A stretch of 64,000 bases of DNA, from NCBI RefSeq assembly GCF_014204795.1, contig NZ_JACHMB010000001.1, positions 6,150,501 through 6,214,500 on the forward strand. The letters are read 5' to 3'. Shown here in pieces: positions 25,546 through 33,687 of the stretch. Below the pieces are notes generated by a model, which was not told where the DNA came from, ran no database searches, and worked only from the letters and a program-made list of their open reading frames with translations. Position numbers and translations under genes: made by a program. Origin of the DNA: Nonomuraea jabiensis. Its GTDB lineage: Bacteria; Actinomycetota; Actinomycetes; Streptosporangiales; Streptosporangiaceae. The stretch's first letter is position 1. Every line of letters starts with the position of its first letter.

Positions 25546-25881
25546 TCAGGCTCCGTTGCCGCCGCGGTGTACGACGACGGAGCCTTTGCCGCGCTTGGTG
25601 ATGATCAGCCCTTGCTCTCGAATGATCTTCATGGCAAGGCGCACAGTTGGCCGGGCGACGCCGAACTCCTGTTCAAGGGCCACTTCGGATAGGACAGTTT
25701 GCGGCGGGTAGACGCCAGATCGGATGCGCTCGCTAAGGATCTGCGCAATCTGCTCGTACTTGTAGAGCGTCGCGTCCCATTCGATGCCTTCGGAGTTCGT
25801 CACATACATAACGCTACGAAGCCATTGACGTGCAGGCATAGAACTGCTAAGGAGCTCTTGTGAGCTCATATCTATAGACAT
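25546..25881 (-). CDS. small GntR family transcriptional regulator
   Basis: A GntR winged-helix protein of about 111 residues consisting of little more than the DNA-binding domain: YKYEQIAQILSERIRSGVYP, then LEQEFGVARPTVRLAMKIIR and KRGKGSVVVHRGG. It has no effector domain, unlike HutC or FadR types. The start is uncertain: the ATG used gives MSIDMSSQELL; a second ATG at 25869 is possible. The segment 25871-25880 contains TCTATAGA, a self-complementary core of the GntR type, at or just inside the start, which suggests autoregulation. Divergent from a DUF397 gene, a frequent pairing in actinomycetes. Confidence 0.75.
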   Translation of the reverse strand: MSIDMSSQELLSSSMPARQWLRSVMYVTNSEGIEWDATLYKYEQIAQILSERIRSGVYPPQTVLSEVALEQEFGVARPTVRLAMKIIREQGLIITKRGKGSVVVHRGGNGA

Positions 25882-25953
25882 GACCTTACAGGTTGGCAGT
25901 AGGTGACGCTTGGCGATCCAGTCAGCGCTGGCCATACGGAAGGAGATCACGCG

Positions 25954-26166
25954 ATGGATCTGTACGTCGGACAGCTGGGCGACGTGCCCTTCACCAAGAT
26001 GTGCGGCGGAAACCAGCAGGAGGGGGAGATGGAGAGCTGTGTCCTGATCGCTCCGATCCCCGGTGTAGCGGACGCCTACGCCCTGCGTGACTCGAAGAAT
26101 CCGGACGCCGGGACCCTCCGGTTCACGGGCGACGAACTTCGCGCGGCCGGGATAGCCACTATCTAG
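25954..26166 (+). CDS. DUF397 domain protein
   Basis: A 70-residue protein of the DUF397 family, small actinomycete proteins usually encoded beside helix-turn-helix regulators and thought to act in regulatory pairs. The family core is clear at the end: CVLIAPIPG, then YALRDSKNPDAGTLRFTGDE. The ATG is preceded by AAGGAG. It diverges from the GntR-type gene and is followed by a strong hairpin. Confidence 0.8.
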   Translation: MDLYVGQLGDVPFTKMCGGNQQEGEMESCVLIAPIPGVADAYALRDSKNPDAGTLRFTGDELRAAGIATI

Positions 26167-26181
26167 GCGTCCTCTGCGGAC

Positions 26182-26218
26182 GGCGGTCCCTGCTTGATCC
26201 AAGCAAACAGGGACCGCC
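26182..26218 (+). terminator. stem-loop terminator after the DUF397 gene
   Basis: GGCGGTCCC pairs with GGGACCGCC, and an inner TGCTTG pairs with CAAGCA around the loop ATC. No U tract follows, as is common in actinomycetes. It starts 15 bases after the stop codon. Confidence 0.65.
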
Positions 26219-26246
26219 CCCTGGATCGTACGGGAGCTTCCCCGCC

Positions 26247-26657
26247 ATGCACTGGCACGCCTACCACTGGATGGGTGCGGGAGTCGATCGAGCCAATGAG
26301 GCCGAGCGCCGGCCGAGTTCGTCCGAGTTCCTCTCCTCGATGCTGCCACCGATGCGGACCGGAGACTGGCTGGCCAAGCCGGCATCGCGCATCGCGGCGA
26401 CGTTCCATGAGGTCGAGCAGGCGGTGGACTGGATGGCAGGTGAATACGCGAAGGTGCGCGAGGCGCTTCTGCTGCCTGACCGGGTGCCTCTTGGGGACCG
26501 GCTGGAGATCGCCCTCGATCTGCTCCCCCGAGGTGTGGACGTCCAGTGGGGCGAATGGCTGCAGGGCGGCCGGTTCGTCACGATCGGCGTGATCTGCTGC
26601 CCGAACCGGCATGTCGCCCACCCCTGCCCGGCCCGCTCAGCGAGACCACCGCGTTGA
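26247..26657 (+). CDS. hypothetical protein, actinomycete-specific type
   Basis: A 136-residue protein with no signal peptide. The C-terminal half, LPRGVDVQWGEWLQGGRFVT followed by VICCPNRHVAHPCP, has the paired-cysteine pattern (CC...CP) I associate with conserved small actinomycete proteins that sit near helix-turn-helix/DUF397 genes. GGGAG lies 10 bases before the ATG. Function unknown; coding is supported by the conserved-looking motif and the position between two other small genes. Confidence 0.55.
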   Translation: MHWHAYHWMGAGVDRANEAERRPSSSEFLSSMLPPMRTGDWLAKPASRIAATFHEVEQAVDWMAGEYAKVREALLLPDRVPLGDRLEIALDLLPRGVDVQWGEWLQGGRFVTIGVICCPNRHVAHPCPARSARPPR

Positions 26658-26714
26658 GCGACGTCTCGTCGCCCGGATGCGATATCACGATCGGCCCTGG
26701 AGGTCGGCATCACG

Positions 26715-26993
26715 ATGGAGGAATTTCACGGCCTGCACGTGAAGCAACTGAGAGAGGGGCACGTGGCCATCGACTGGTCCGGCCCAATGGGCAGATTCAA
26801 GTCCGTCAGGGTTCGCGGCTACACGTGCGACTGCTTGCCGACGGTGTACGAACTCTGCGTGGCGGGTGGCCTCGGCCATATCCGCCGCACGGAGAGGTCG
26901 TCCAAGGGAGACCGGGTCAGCGAGAGTCCTTGGCTGCGCGACGCGGAGGTGAAGCACCTCTGGCACAACCTTCTTGAGGGGCACGCACGGTAG
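26715..26993 (+). CDS. small hypothetical protein
   Basis: A 92-residue soluble protein starting MEEFHGLHVKQLREGHVAID with GGAGG upstream. The C-terminal SESPWLRDAEVKHLWHNLLE resembles a motif common in short actinomycete proteins of unknown role. It follows the preceding small gene by about 60 bases on the same strand and may be co-transcribed with it. Confidence 0.55.
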   Translation: MEEFHGLHVKQLREGHVAIDWSGPMGRFKSVRVRGYTCDCLPTVYELCVAGGLGHIRRTERSSKGDRVSESPWLRDAEVKHLWHNLLEGHAR

Positions 26994-27119
26994 CGTTCTC
27001 GCAGGTGAACGAGCGCGGGCGGCGTTCTGGAGGAAATTGGCCCGGTAACTGCGCCTTATCATGCTCGGCCGTCCGGTGGTGGCCGCCGATAACGGTTGGT
27101 TATGGCATGCTTCCGTACA

Positions 27120-29102
27120 GTGACGACTGTGTCACCGTACAAGGCTGTGGCAGGTGACACGGCAGGGTTGGAGGAGGCCCTGGCTCGGGTGGTGCGGCTG
27201 GCCGGCGATCACGTCGGCGCGCTCGACTCCGGCATGCGTTACATGGCGGCACACGCCTGGGTTGGCGGCGGCGCCGGCCCCTTCACCCAGGTCATGGGGG
27301 ACCAGCGGGCGCGGCTGCAGCGTGCCTTCGAGACCGCGGCCGGGCAGATCGCCGACCGCATCCGCGCCCTCGGCGGGCACGCCGCCCCGCCGTCGCTGTC
27401 CACCCCGCTCCCCGCCGCCCCGTCCGCGCACGGCGGCTACGCCGGGATGGACGTGGAGGCGATGACCCGCATGGTGGCGGACCTGGAGCGCGCCGGTCAC
27501 GCACTCCCCGCCGCGGGAGGCCTGCTCTCGGCGGTGCTGAGCTCCGCGGGCGTCAGCGCCATGCCCGCCCAGCAGGTGGGGGACGTGGGTGCCTGGGCTG
27601 CCGGACAGGTCGCCGACCTGCGCAGACGGCTGACCCTGCTCCAGCGTCGCCCCGATGGAGAGGCGGCCACCGCGGCCGTGCTCGGTTTCGGGCTGTTCGG
27701 CGGGTCCGCTCCGGCCCCGGGCACCATCGGCGACCTGATGGCCGCCGCCGCGGCCGGCGACACCTCGGCGCTGGAGAAGCTGGTGGCGGCGCAGAACGCC
27801 GGCCAGGACCCGACCCTCGCCGCCCGGGTCAGCGCCTGGTGGCAGCTGCTCGACCCGGCTGCCCGCCGGCGGCTCATCGACACCGCGCCGCAACTGGTCG
27901 GCTCGCTCAACGGCGTGCCCGCCGCCACCCGCGACAGCGCGAACCGGGCCTACCTGGCCCAACGCAAGGACGCCATCGCCAAGCGGCTGGCGGTGCTCCG
28001 GGTCCTGGACGAGTCCCTGGCGAAGGGGATCATCGCGGCGGACACGTGGCGGAGGATGAGCACGCGCCGCGAGATCGAGGAGCTGGAGAGGCAGCAGCGG
28101 CAGATCGAAGCCGTCACCGAGAGCCTGGCCATGGGCGGGGTCAACGGCCGCCCGCCCGCGCTCCTGCTCGCCCTTGAACTGGGCGGGCTCGGCAAGGCCG
28201 CCATCTCCTTCGGCGACCCCGACAAGGCCGACTCGGTGGTCACCTCCGTGCCCGGCACGGGCAGCACTTTGGAGGGGATCGGCGCCGACGTCGCTCGCGC
28301 CGGAACGCTCTGGGACCAGGCAAGCCGTTCGGCCCCCCACACGAAGACCGCCTCGGTCTTCTGGTTCGGCTACACGGCCCCGCAACTCGACGCCGGGATC
28401 CTCCGGGCGGACACCTCCGTCGCCTCACCCCATCTCGCCCAGGCCGGAGCCGGCCCGCTGGCCGGCTTCCTGGACGGCCTGCACGCCACCCACCAGGCGG
28501 CCGGCACACCCAGGTTCACCGTTCTGGGCCACAGTTACGGCAGCGTGGTCGCCGGCATCGCCGCCCAGACGCGGAAGGGGGCGTTCGCCGATCAGCTCAT
28601 TCTTGTGGGCAGTCCGGGGACTATGGCGATGCAGGCCGGAGATCTGGGGGTCAAGCAGGTGTGGGTGGGGGAGTCGCCGCAGGATCCGGTGGCCGACCTG
28701 GGGCATCTTCCGTTGAGCGGTGGACGGCACCCTATCTCGGGCGTGCTGCAGCCCGCCCTCCCGAACGGCCCCGGGCCCTTCGGCACCGACCCCAGCAACA
28801 TCGCCTTCGGCGCCAACCGCTTCGTTGTCAGCCCCACGCGAGTTTCAGGCTTCCTGGCCTTTACTGGGTATGACATCGGGACACACTCCGGTTACTGGAA
28901 CGATGAGTCGATCTCACTGAGGAACATGGGATTCATCATCGCTGGTCGGTATGACCAAGTGACGAAGCTGCCGACGCCGAAGCAGGTGCCGACTCCGACA
29001 CCCTTGCCGACGCCCTCGCAACCTCCGGCACGTCCTTCTTCGGAACCCGTGGCCTCGCCGTTGCCCGCCCCGCAGCCTTCGCCGACCCCGCCAGGAGACT
29101 AG
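27120..29102 (+). CDS. DUF1023 alpha/beta hydrolase with WXG100-like N-terminal region
   Basis: About 660 residues. The helical N-terminal third (LARVVRLAGDHVGALDSGMR, a conserved W, then an Ala-rich linker) resembles WXG100/type VII-associated modules. The C-terminal half is an alpha/beta hydrolase of the DUF1023 family with nucleophile elbow FTVLGHSYGSVVAG and a downstream catalytic-type acid and His (GTHSGYW). A Pro/Ser/Thr-rich tail (KQVPTPTPLPTPSQPP) ends the protein. The start is uncertain because there is no ribosome-binding site; a GTG giving MTTVSPYKAVAGD is used, with an in-frame ATG at 27102 as the alternative. The stop directly abuts the start of a lipoprotein gene. Likely acts at the cell surface; substrate unknown. 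Confidence 0.8.
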   Translation: MTTVSPYKAVAGDTAGLEEALARVVRLAGDHVGALDSGMRYMAAHAWVGGGAGPFTQVMGDQRARLQRAFETAAGQIADRIRALGGHAAPPSLSTPLPAAPSAHGGYAGMDVEAMTRMVADLERAGHALPAAGGLLSAVLSSAGVSAMPAQQVGDVGAWAAGQVADLRRRLTLLQRRPDGEAATAAVLGFGLFGGSAPAPGTIGDLMAAAAAGDTSALEKLVAAQNAGQDPTLAARVSAWWQLLDPAARRRLIDTAPQLVGSLNGVPAATRDSANRAYLAQRKDAIAKRLAVLRVLDESLAKGIIAADTWRRMSTRREIEELERQQRQIEAVTESLAMGGVNGRPPALLLALELGGLGKAAISFGDPDKADSVVTSVPGTGSTLEGIGADVARAGTLWDQASRSAPHTKTASVFWFGYTAPQLDAGILRADTSVASPHLAQAGAGPLAGFLDGLHATHQAAGTPRFTVLGHSYGSVVAGIAAQTRKGAFADQLILVGSPGTMAMQAGDLGVKQVWVGESPQDPVADLGHLPLSGGRHPISGVLQPALPNGPGPFGTDPSNIAFGANRFVVSPTRVSGFLAFTGYDIGTHSGYWNDESISLRNMGFIIAGRYDQVTKLPTPKQVPTPTPLPTPSQPPARPSSEPVASPLPAPQPSPTPPGD

Positions 29103-29624
29103 ATGTTCCGCTCCGTCAGGTTGATCATCGCAGCCGCGGTTCTTGTCGCCGGATGCGCGCCCGGCGGAGCTCTGGGAGGAGCAATGAACGCATCGGCCGA
29201 CAAGCCGACGATCACCAAGGCTCAGGCACTGGCCCGGATCGAGCAGCTCATCAATGGGACCGTCAGTGTCATCCGTCCCAAGCCCGAGCTGGAGCTACAC
29301 CAGCCCAGCCTCAACGACAGCCTCTGCCTCGACCCCGTCGACGGAGGTTCTGAAGATCGGCTCATCATCAATCGCACGTACTACCTGCGCGGGCTGCCCA
29401 AGGACTCGCTCAAGAAGGTGATCGCCGAGGTGAAGGCGTACTGGCAGAGCCAAGGCCACTACATCGAGGCCCAGTCCGGCAACGGTCTGCAACTCTACGG
29501 GCGCTCCCGCCCTGACGACTTCTTCATCACTATCGGCTGGACGGAGGGCGACGTGCTCACCCTAAGCTCCACCTCGACCTGCCTGTGGCCCAACGGTACC
29601 CCCGAGCCCTCGTCCACGCCCTGA
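29103..29624 (+). CDS. hypothetical lipoprotein
   Basis: A 173-residue lipoprotein: MFRSVRLIIAAAVLVAGCAP contains a signal and the lipobox LVAGC. The mature part has two cysteines (SLCLDP, STCLWP) that could form a disulfide and an ITIGWTEGDVLTL strand. The ATG begins at the base after the stop of the DUF1023 hydrolase, so the two are translated together. Members of this pairing are typically small lipoproteins of unknown function. Confidence 0.75.
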   Translation: MFRSVRLIIAAAVLVAGCAPGGALGGAMNASADKPTITKAQALARIEQLINGTVSVIRPKPELELHQPSLNDSLCLDPVDGGSEDRLIINRTYYLRGLPKDSLKKVIAEVKAYWQSQGHYIEAQSGNGLQLYGRSRPDDFFITIGWTEGDVLTLSSTSTCLWPNGTPEPSSTP

Positions 29625-29826
29625 ACCTGACAGATCTTTCCGTTGGGCGATGGTGATCGAAGAGGTGTCAGGCTGCGCTGTCTACAGGCTTCTCGGTGAC
29701 AGAAAATCGCAAGTCCGGTTGCCGAAGTCGACGACCAAGCCGAGGCGTGCGCCGAGTGTTGGGACATAGCGAGCGGTGACATCGAGAGGCCTTGTCACTG
29801 CCCAGGGCGTGTTTCAAAAGAACGGC

Positions 29827-29867
29827 CCCGTCTGAGACTCCGTGTTTGAAAGGCAGTCTCAGACGGG
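29827..29867. terminator. strong bidirectional terminator
   Basis: CCCGTCTGAGACT and AGTCTCAGACGGG form a perfect 13-bp stem with a 15-base loop. CTGTTTTG follows on the right and AAAAGAACGG precedes on the left, so U-rich tails arise in both directions. It sits between the rightward lipoprotein gene and a leftward small gene. Confidence 0.85.
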
Positions 29868-29906
29868 CTGTTTTGCCGTCCTGCGATCGGTTGGCCTCCC
29901 GGGTCG

Positions 29907-30176
29907 CTAGTTGATCGCTTCGGGTGGGAGCCCGCCGAGTCTGTGCAGCAGCTCGGACTGGATGGCGGCGAAGCGGTCGTTCATATGGCGGTGAAGGGCG
30001 GCGAGTTCGTCACCGAGGGCCGCGAGGTCTTGTCTCATCTCGGCCCGGATGTCGGCGAGCTCCGCGAGCACCAGCGCAATGCTGATCGTCTTGGAGCTGT
30101 CGTCTCGGGGCTGCATGCTCTCCTCGAGCGCCCGGATACGCGTTATCAAAGCGAGGATCTGTGCCTCTATGTTCAC
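29907..30176 (-). CDS. small coiled-coil hypothetical protein
   Basis: An 89-residue protein that is nearly all heptad-patterned helix: LITRIRALEESM, then LAELADIRAEMRQDLAALGD and HRHMNDRFAAIQSELLHRLG. The GTG giving MNIEAQILALI is preceded by AGGCAGGA and is preferred to the longer frame, whose extra residues look unrelated. No catalytic motif. Could be an oligomerising partner or a structural protein. Confidence 0.55.
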   Translation of the reverse strand: MNIEAQILALITRIRALEESMQPRDDSSKTISIALVLAELADIRAEMRQDLAALGDELAALHRHMNDRFAAIQSELLHRLGGLPPEAIN

Positions 30177-30502
30177 CGCATTCCTGCCTTTGCGAAGGTG
30201 GGAAGGGCGCTCCCGTCCCGGTGGGCGGGTGCAAGGTCTGACGGTGAGCACAGTGCCACATCTTTGGAGTTTGTGCAGGTCATCGCTTTGCGCTCGGGTG
30301 TGATTGTTTCTCCTGGCGTCCGGCGTGTTTCTCCCGCGGGATGTGATTAGGTGTGGGCGGCTCGGGCGCGAAAGGGGCCCGTTCTGGCGAAATGAGGGCA
30401 GGGTGGATCTGGGTTCGGCTGAACGTCAGATCGGCCAGTTGCTCGGTGATGGCACGATCACCGACCGGGAGCGGAGTCAGCGCATGCTCATTGGCAGGAT
30501 GA
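30177..30502. other. 326-bp intergenic region, no gene recognised
   Basis: Lies between the coiled-coil gene and the end of the GH106 gene. It holds only short frames. One rightward frame from about 30403 (GTG, reading DLGSAERQIGQLLGDGTITD) looks faintly like a SHOCT-type helix but runs into the end of the GH106 gene and has no family support, so it is not called. Confidence 0.4.
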
Positions 30503-33445
30503 TCATGGTTTGGGGTTTGGGTGCAGGCGGGCCTCGACGTACGGGACGAGGCGGACGGGGCCGAGGAGGCCGTAGGGCTGGCGGGGCAGGCCGCCGTAGA
30601 CCGTCGGGTCCGTCACTCTGAGCCGGTTGCCGAGGGGGGTGGCCACTTCCACCTGTAGGGTGCGGACGTCCCGGCCCAGGTCCACGACAGGGTTGAGCTG
30701 GTTCACGGGGGGCAGGGGGCGGCCGTTGGCGAGGACGCGGCAGGTGTCGGTGACCGTCCCGAGTTCCAGGTATGCCCCGCATTCCAGCTGTACATCGGTG
30801 GTGTAGAGGCCGATGCCGGATGTGTCGGCCAGGTCGGGGATGTCTGACCAAGGGGTGAGTTGGTCGAGGGTGAGCTGGTGCATGGTTGTGCCCTCCGGGC
30901 GCCAGTCCTCGACCTGTAGCTGCCACGACGACAGGGGCACTGGCTCGGGCACTGCGCCGATCACGGTGGTGATGGTGCGGCCGTTGGACAGCGTGGTGGT
31001 GTAGGTGCCGGTGCGGGAGGCGCGCACGACCAGGGTGCCTCGGTCGTATCGCACCAGTTCGGCGTCCGTTGAGATGGCGTGGGGTTCGTTTACCGGGCCG
31101 GTGCCGAAGAGGCCGGGGTGGCCGATGGCCAGTACCGTCGACTCGCCGGGGCGCAGCTTCACTCGTAGTCGGATCCCGTCGGCGTCCGCTGTGTAGAGCG
31201 CGAGGCGCTCGGCGTGGCCGGTCCACGGGTTCAGGAGGTACGGGACGCCGTCGCGGGACGTGCGTGCCAGCGTGACGTCGTGGTCGATGGGGGTCACCGG
31301 CGGCTTCGGGTTCTCGGTGTGCTTGCCGTTGCAGAGGTAGTAGTAGTCCACGTCGCCGGCCACCCGGCGGGCTGCGAGGAGGGTGGAGGTGGTGGCGTAG
31401 CGCAGGTCGGGACGTACGCCGAGGGTGGCGAGCGCGACCGGGACCTCCGCCTGGTCCGTGACCAGCCGGACGGACGGCTCGGCCAGCAGGTCGGTCAGGG
31501 CCGCTCGGAGCCGTTCGTTCTCGCCCTCCGTGGCCACCCCCGGTACCGAGGCGGATTGCCATGCGCCGAGGAGGACGATGGGCAGTCCGGACCGGGCGTA
31601 CGACAGCAGTCGCCGCGCCACCGCGACCGTCATCGTGCACTCGGAGGCGTTGAAGCGGTCGCCCTCCACGAACAGCGCCTTGTACGCGGGCCCGGAAGGC
31701 GCCAGCCGGCGGCCCGAGACGCGGGCGGAGGGCAGGTCGAGCAGGGGTGCGCTGATGAACTGGTGGGTCCACCCGGTGGGCACGCCGCTCGCGGTGAACC
31801 AGGCGGCGCCGATGCCGGTCTTGGTGTAGCCGGTCTGGCGTAGGACCGCCACGTCGGCACGTGGCACGCCTTCTCGGAGAATCTGGTGTATTCGAGCGAA
31901 ATATCCGGAAATGTCGGCGATGTGCCGCCAGGTCGGCTGGCGCGGACCCCAGGACTCGGCATAACCGACCGTACCGGAGTAAGGGGTGAAGGCGGCGAAC
32001 CCGGGCCAGGCCGCACCGGGCGCCGTGGCGTAGGAGAAACCGTGCAGGACGGTCTGGTTGAGCCCTGCCGCGTACGCGCCCCCCACCGTACGCAGCAGCT
32101 TCGTCCAGGTCGTCGTGTACGCCCCGCCCGCGTACGCCCCCGCCTCGCACGACATGACCTCGCGCCCCGCCAGGTCCCGGCCCCCGGCCAGGCAGCGGTA
32201 GTCGTCGAGGTTCTTGAAGCCGAGCGACTCACCCTCGGGCACGTCAAGGATGGCCGCGGCGGCGATGGCGTCGGTCTGCAGCCCGTACGGCTGCGCCCGC
32301 AGTTCCAGCCCGATCGAATGCGCCCAGTCGCGCAGCATCCCGAAGTGGTGCTCGTTGAACAGCTCGGAGACCGTGTCCCAGTAGTCCTTGCGGGCATGCC
32401 TGGTCAGCACGGCGTCGTACGCGAAGACCGGGTCCTCCTCCGCCAGCACCACCACCGGCAGGTACGGCGCCAGTGAGTACCCCCGCCGCCGCTCGAACTC
32501 CGCGAGCAGCCCCGGCGTCCACGGCAGCGCGTCGCTCTCGATCTCGATGGAGTCCTCGAACAGCGCACCGCCCGCCCGCTTCAGCAGCCTCCGCACGGCG
32601 GGCGTGAGCAGCGTGGACTCCCAGTAGTCGATCACCGCCCGGGTGCCCGCCCGGCTGAAGTGGTCCACCACGTACGCCTCGGGCACGGTGTGCGGACCGG
32701 ACTCCGGACGCTGGCCCGAGCCCCGCTCCCAGTACGCGATCAGCACCCACTCGCCCCCGGCGGGCGCCGTCCAGTCGACGCGCCCGCCGCTCACGGGCAC
32801 CCGTACCACCGAGGCGGGGTCGAGGCCGGTCTCCTTGCGGGTGGAGTTCGCGGGATCGAGCCGGGCCGCCTGGACCAGCAGCAGCGTACGCGCGGGATGA
32901 CCGGCGACGGCGGGCGGCGGCACCTCGCCCGCGTACGTGCCGCCCCCGGCCACGGTGACCGAGCCGTGCGCCAGCTCCTTCACGGCGGCCGGGTGCTCGG
33001 GCGTGATGGTGGGGACGGCGGCCGGCCAGGAGGGGCCGATGGTGAGGTCGATGGTCAGGCCGCGCCGGGCCGCCTGGTCGAGCGCGGCCTCGACGGCGGC
33101 GTTCCAGGCGGGGGTGCCCCAGCCGTGCCGGGCCGGGTCCAGCACGGACTTGTCGCGGATGCTGTGGTGCACCGCCGCGATCTCCGCCCCGCCGAACCCG
33201 GCGTCGGCGAGCACGTCCACCTCCCGCCGGATCTCGGCGGGATCGACGTGGGCATCGGGCCACCACCAGCGCACCATCGGCCGCACGGCCCGGCGCGGCC
33301 GGGCGAACCACCCCGCCCCGGGAGCACCGCCGGCGGAGGCGGGCGAGCCGGAGGTGAGGGTGGCGGAGGCGGGTGAGCCGGTAGCGAGGGTGACGGAGGC
33401 GAGGGTCGCGGTGAAGAGGAAGCCGCGGCGCGGGAGGTCGTCCAT
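30503..33445 (-). CDS. secreted GH106-type alpha-L-rhamnosidase
   Basis: A 980-residue exported glycoside hydrolase. The ATG giving MDDLPRRGFLFTATLASVTL has GGAG upstream and a twin-arginine-like signal (PRRGFLF). The catalytic part starts with the GH106 hallmark RPMVRWWWPDAHVDPAEIRR followed by AGFGGAEIAAVHH; the middle has GGALFEDSIEIESDALPWTP and GREVMSCEAGAYAG. The C-terminus is beta-rich (DTSGIGLYTTDVQLE). GH106 enzymes remove alpha-linked L-rhamnose and are common in pectin-degrading loci. Just after the signal a 30-bp tandem duplication lengthens the Ser/Ala/Gly linker. It lies downstream of the GH141-like gene on the same strand, 240 bases away. Confidence 0.85.
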   Translation of the reverse strand: MDDLPRRGFLFTATLASVTLATGSPASATLTSGSPASAGGAPGAGWFARPRRAVRPMVRWWWPDAHVDPAEIRREVDVLADAGFGGAEIAAVHHSIRDKSVLDPARHGWGTPAWNAAVEAALDQAARRGLTIDLTIGPSWPAAVPTITPEHPAAVKELAHGSVTVAGGGTYAGEVPPPAVAGHPARTLLLVQAARLDPANSTRKETGLDPASVVRVPVSGGRVDWTAPAGGEWVLIAYWERGSGQRPESGPHTVPEAYVVDHFSRAGTRAVIDYWESTLLTPAVRRLLKRAGGALFEDSIEIESDALPWTPGLLAEFERRRGYSLAPYLPVVVLAEEDPVFAYDAVLTRHARKDYWDTVSELFNEHHFGMLRDWAHSIGLELRAQPYGLQTDAIAAAAILDVPEGESLGFKNLDDYRCLAGGRDLAGREVMSCEAGAYAGGAYTTTWTKLLRTVGGAYAAGLNQTVLHGFSYATAPGAAWPGFAAFTPYSGTVGYAESWGPRQPTWRHIADISGYFARIHQILREGVPRADVAVLRQTGYTKTGIGAAWFTASGVPTGWTHQFISAPLLDLPSARVSGRRLAPSGPAYKALFVEGDRFNASECTMTVAVARRLLSYARSGLPIVLLGAWQSASVPGVATEGENERLRAALTDLLAEPSVRLVTDQAEVPVALATLGVRPDLRYATTSTLLAARRVAGDVDYYYLCNGKHTENPKPPVTPIDHDVTLARTSRDGVPYLLNPWTGHAERLALYTADADGIRLRVKLRPGESTVLAIGHPGLFGTGPVNEPHAISTDAELVRYDRGTLVVRASRTGTYTTTLSNGRTITTVIGAVPEPVPLSSWQLQVEDWRPEGTTMHQLTLDQLTPWSDIPDLADTSGIGLYTTDVQLECGAYLELGTVTDTCRVLANGRPLPPVNQLNPVVDLGRDVRTLQVEVATPLGNRLRVTDPTVYGGLPRQPYGLLGPVRLVPYVEARLHPNPKP
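33332..33391. repeat. 30-bp tandem duplication in the GH106 linker
   Basis: Two adjacent 30-bp copies starting GGCGGAGGCGGG differ at only a few bases. They are in frame and encode the repeated Ser-Pro-Ala-Ser-Ala linker after the export signal. Confidence 0.75.
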
Positions 33446-33535
33446 GATGCGTGCGCTCCAGGGGGTGCGGCGCCCGCGCGACGGACGCGGGACACAGGCT
33501 GCTCGGAGGCCGGATAAGCGGGCCACCCCCGCCGC

Positions 33536-33650
33536 GATGCGACGTCGGGCGTCGGACGGTGGGTGTCGGATGGTGGATGTCGGGTGGCGGATGGCGGGCG
33601 GTGGGTCCGGGCGGTGGGTGTCAGGCGGCGGTGGCGTGGGGCGAGGGCCG
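33536..33650. repeat. GGTGG(G/A)TGTCGG low-complexity repeats
   Basis: The space between the GH106 and GH141-like genes holds many degenerate copies of a G-rich unit, GGTGGGTGTCGGATGG and variants. On the plus strand it is strongly G-rich, so it could form unusual structure or act as a transcription brake between the two genes. No gene is visible in it. Confidence 0.6.
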
Positions 33651-33687
33651 GCTCGGTCGGGGCGGGCCGGACCCTCGCGACTCGCGT

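Noticed and set aside
25546..26385. 279-residue version of the mini-GntR protein
   Set aside because: The extra N-terminal part is antisense to the DUF397 gene, has no family match, and the GntR domain alone is complete.
30403..30621. possible small rightward gene (DLGSAERQIGQLLGDG...)
   Set aside because: Only a faint SHOCT-like pattern, and it runs into the 3' end of the GH106 gene with no support.
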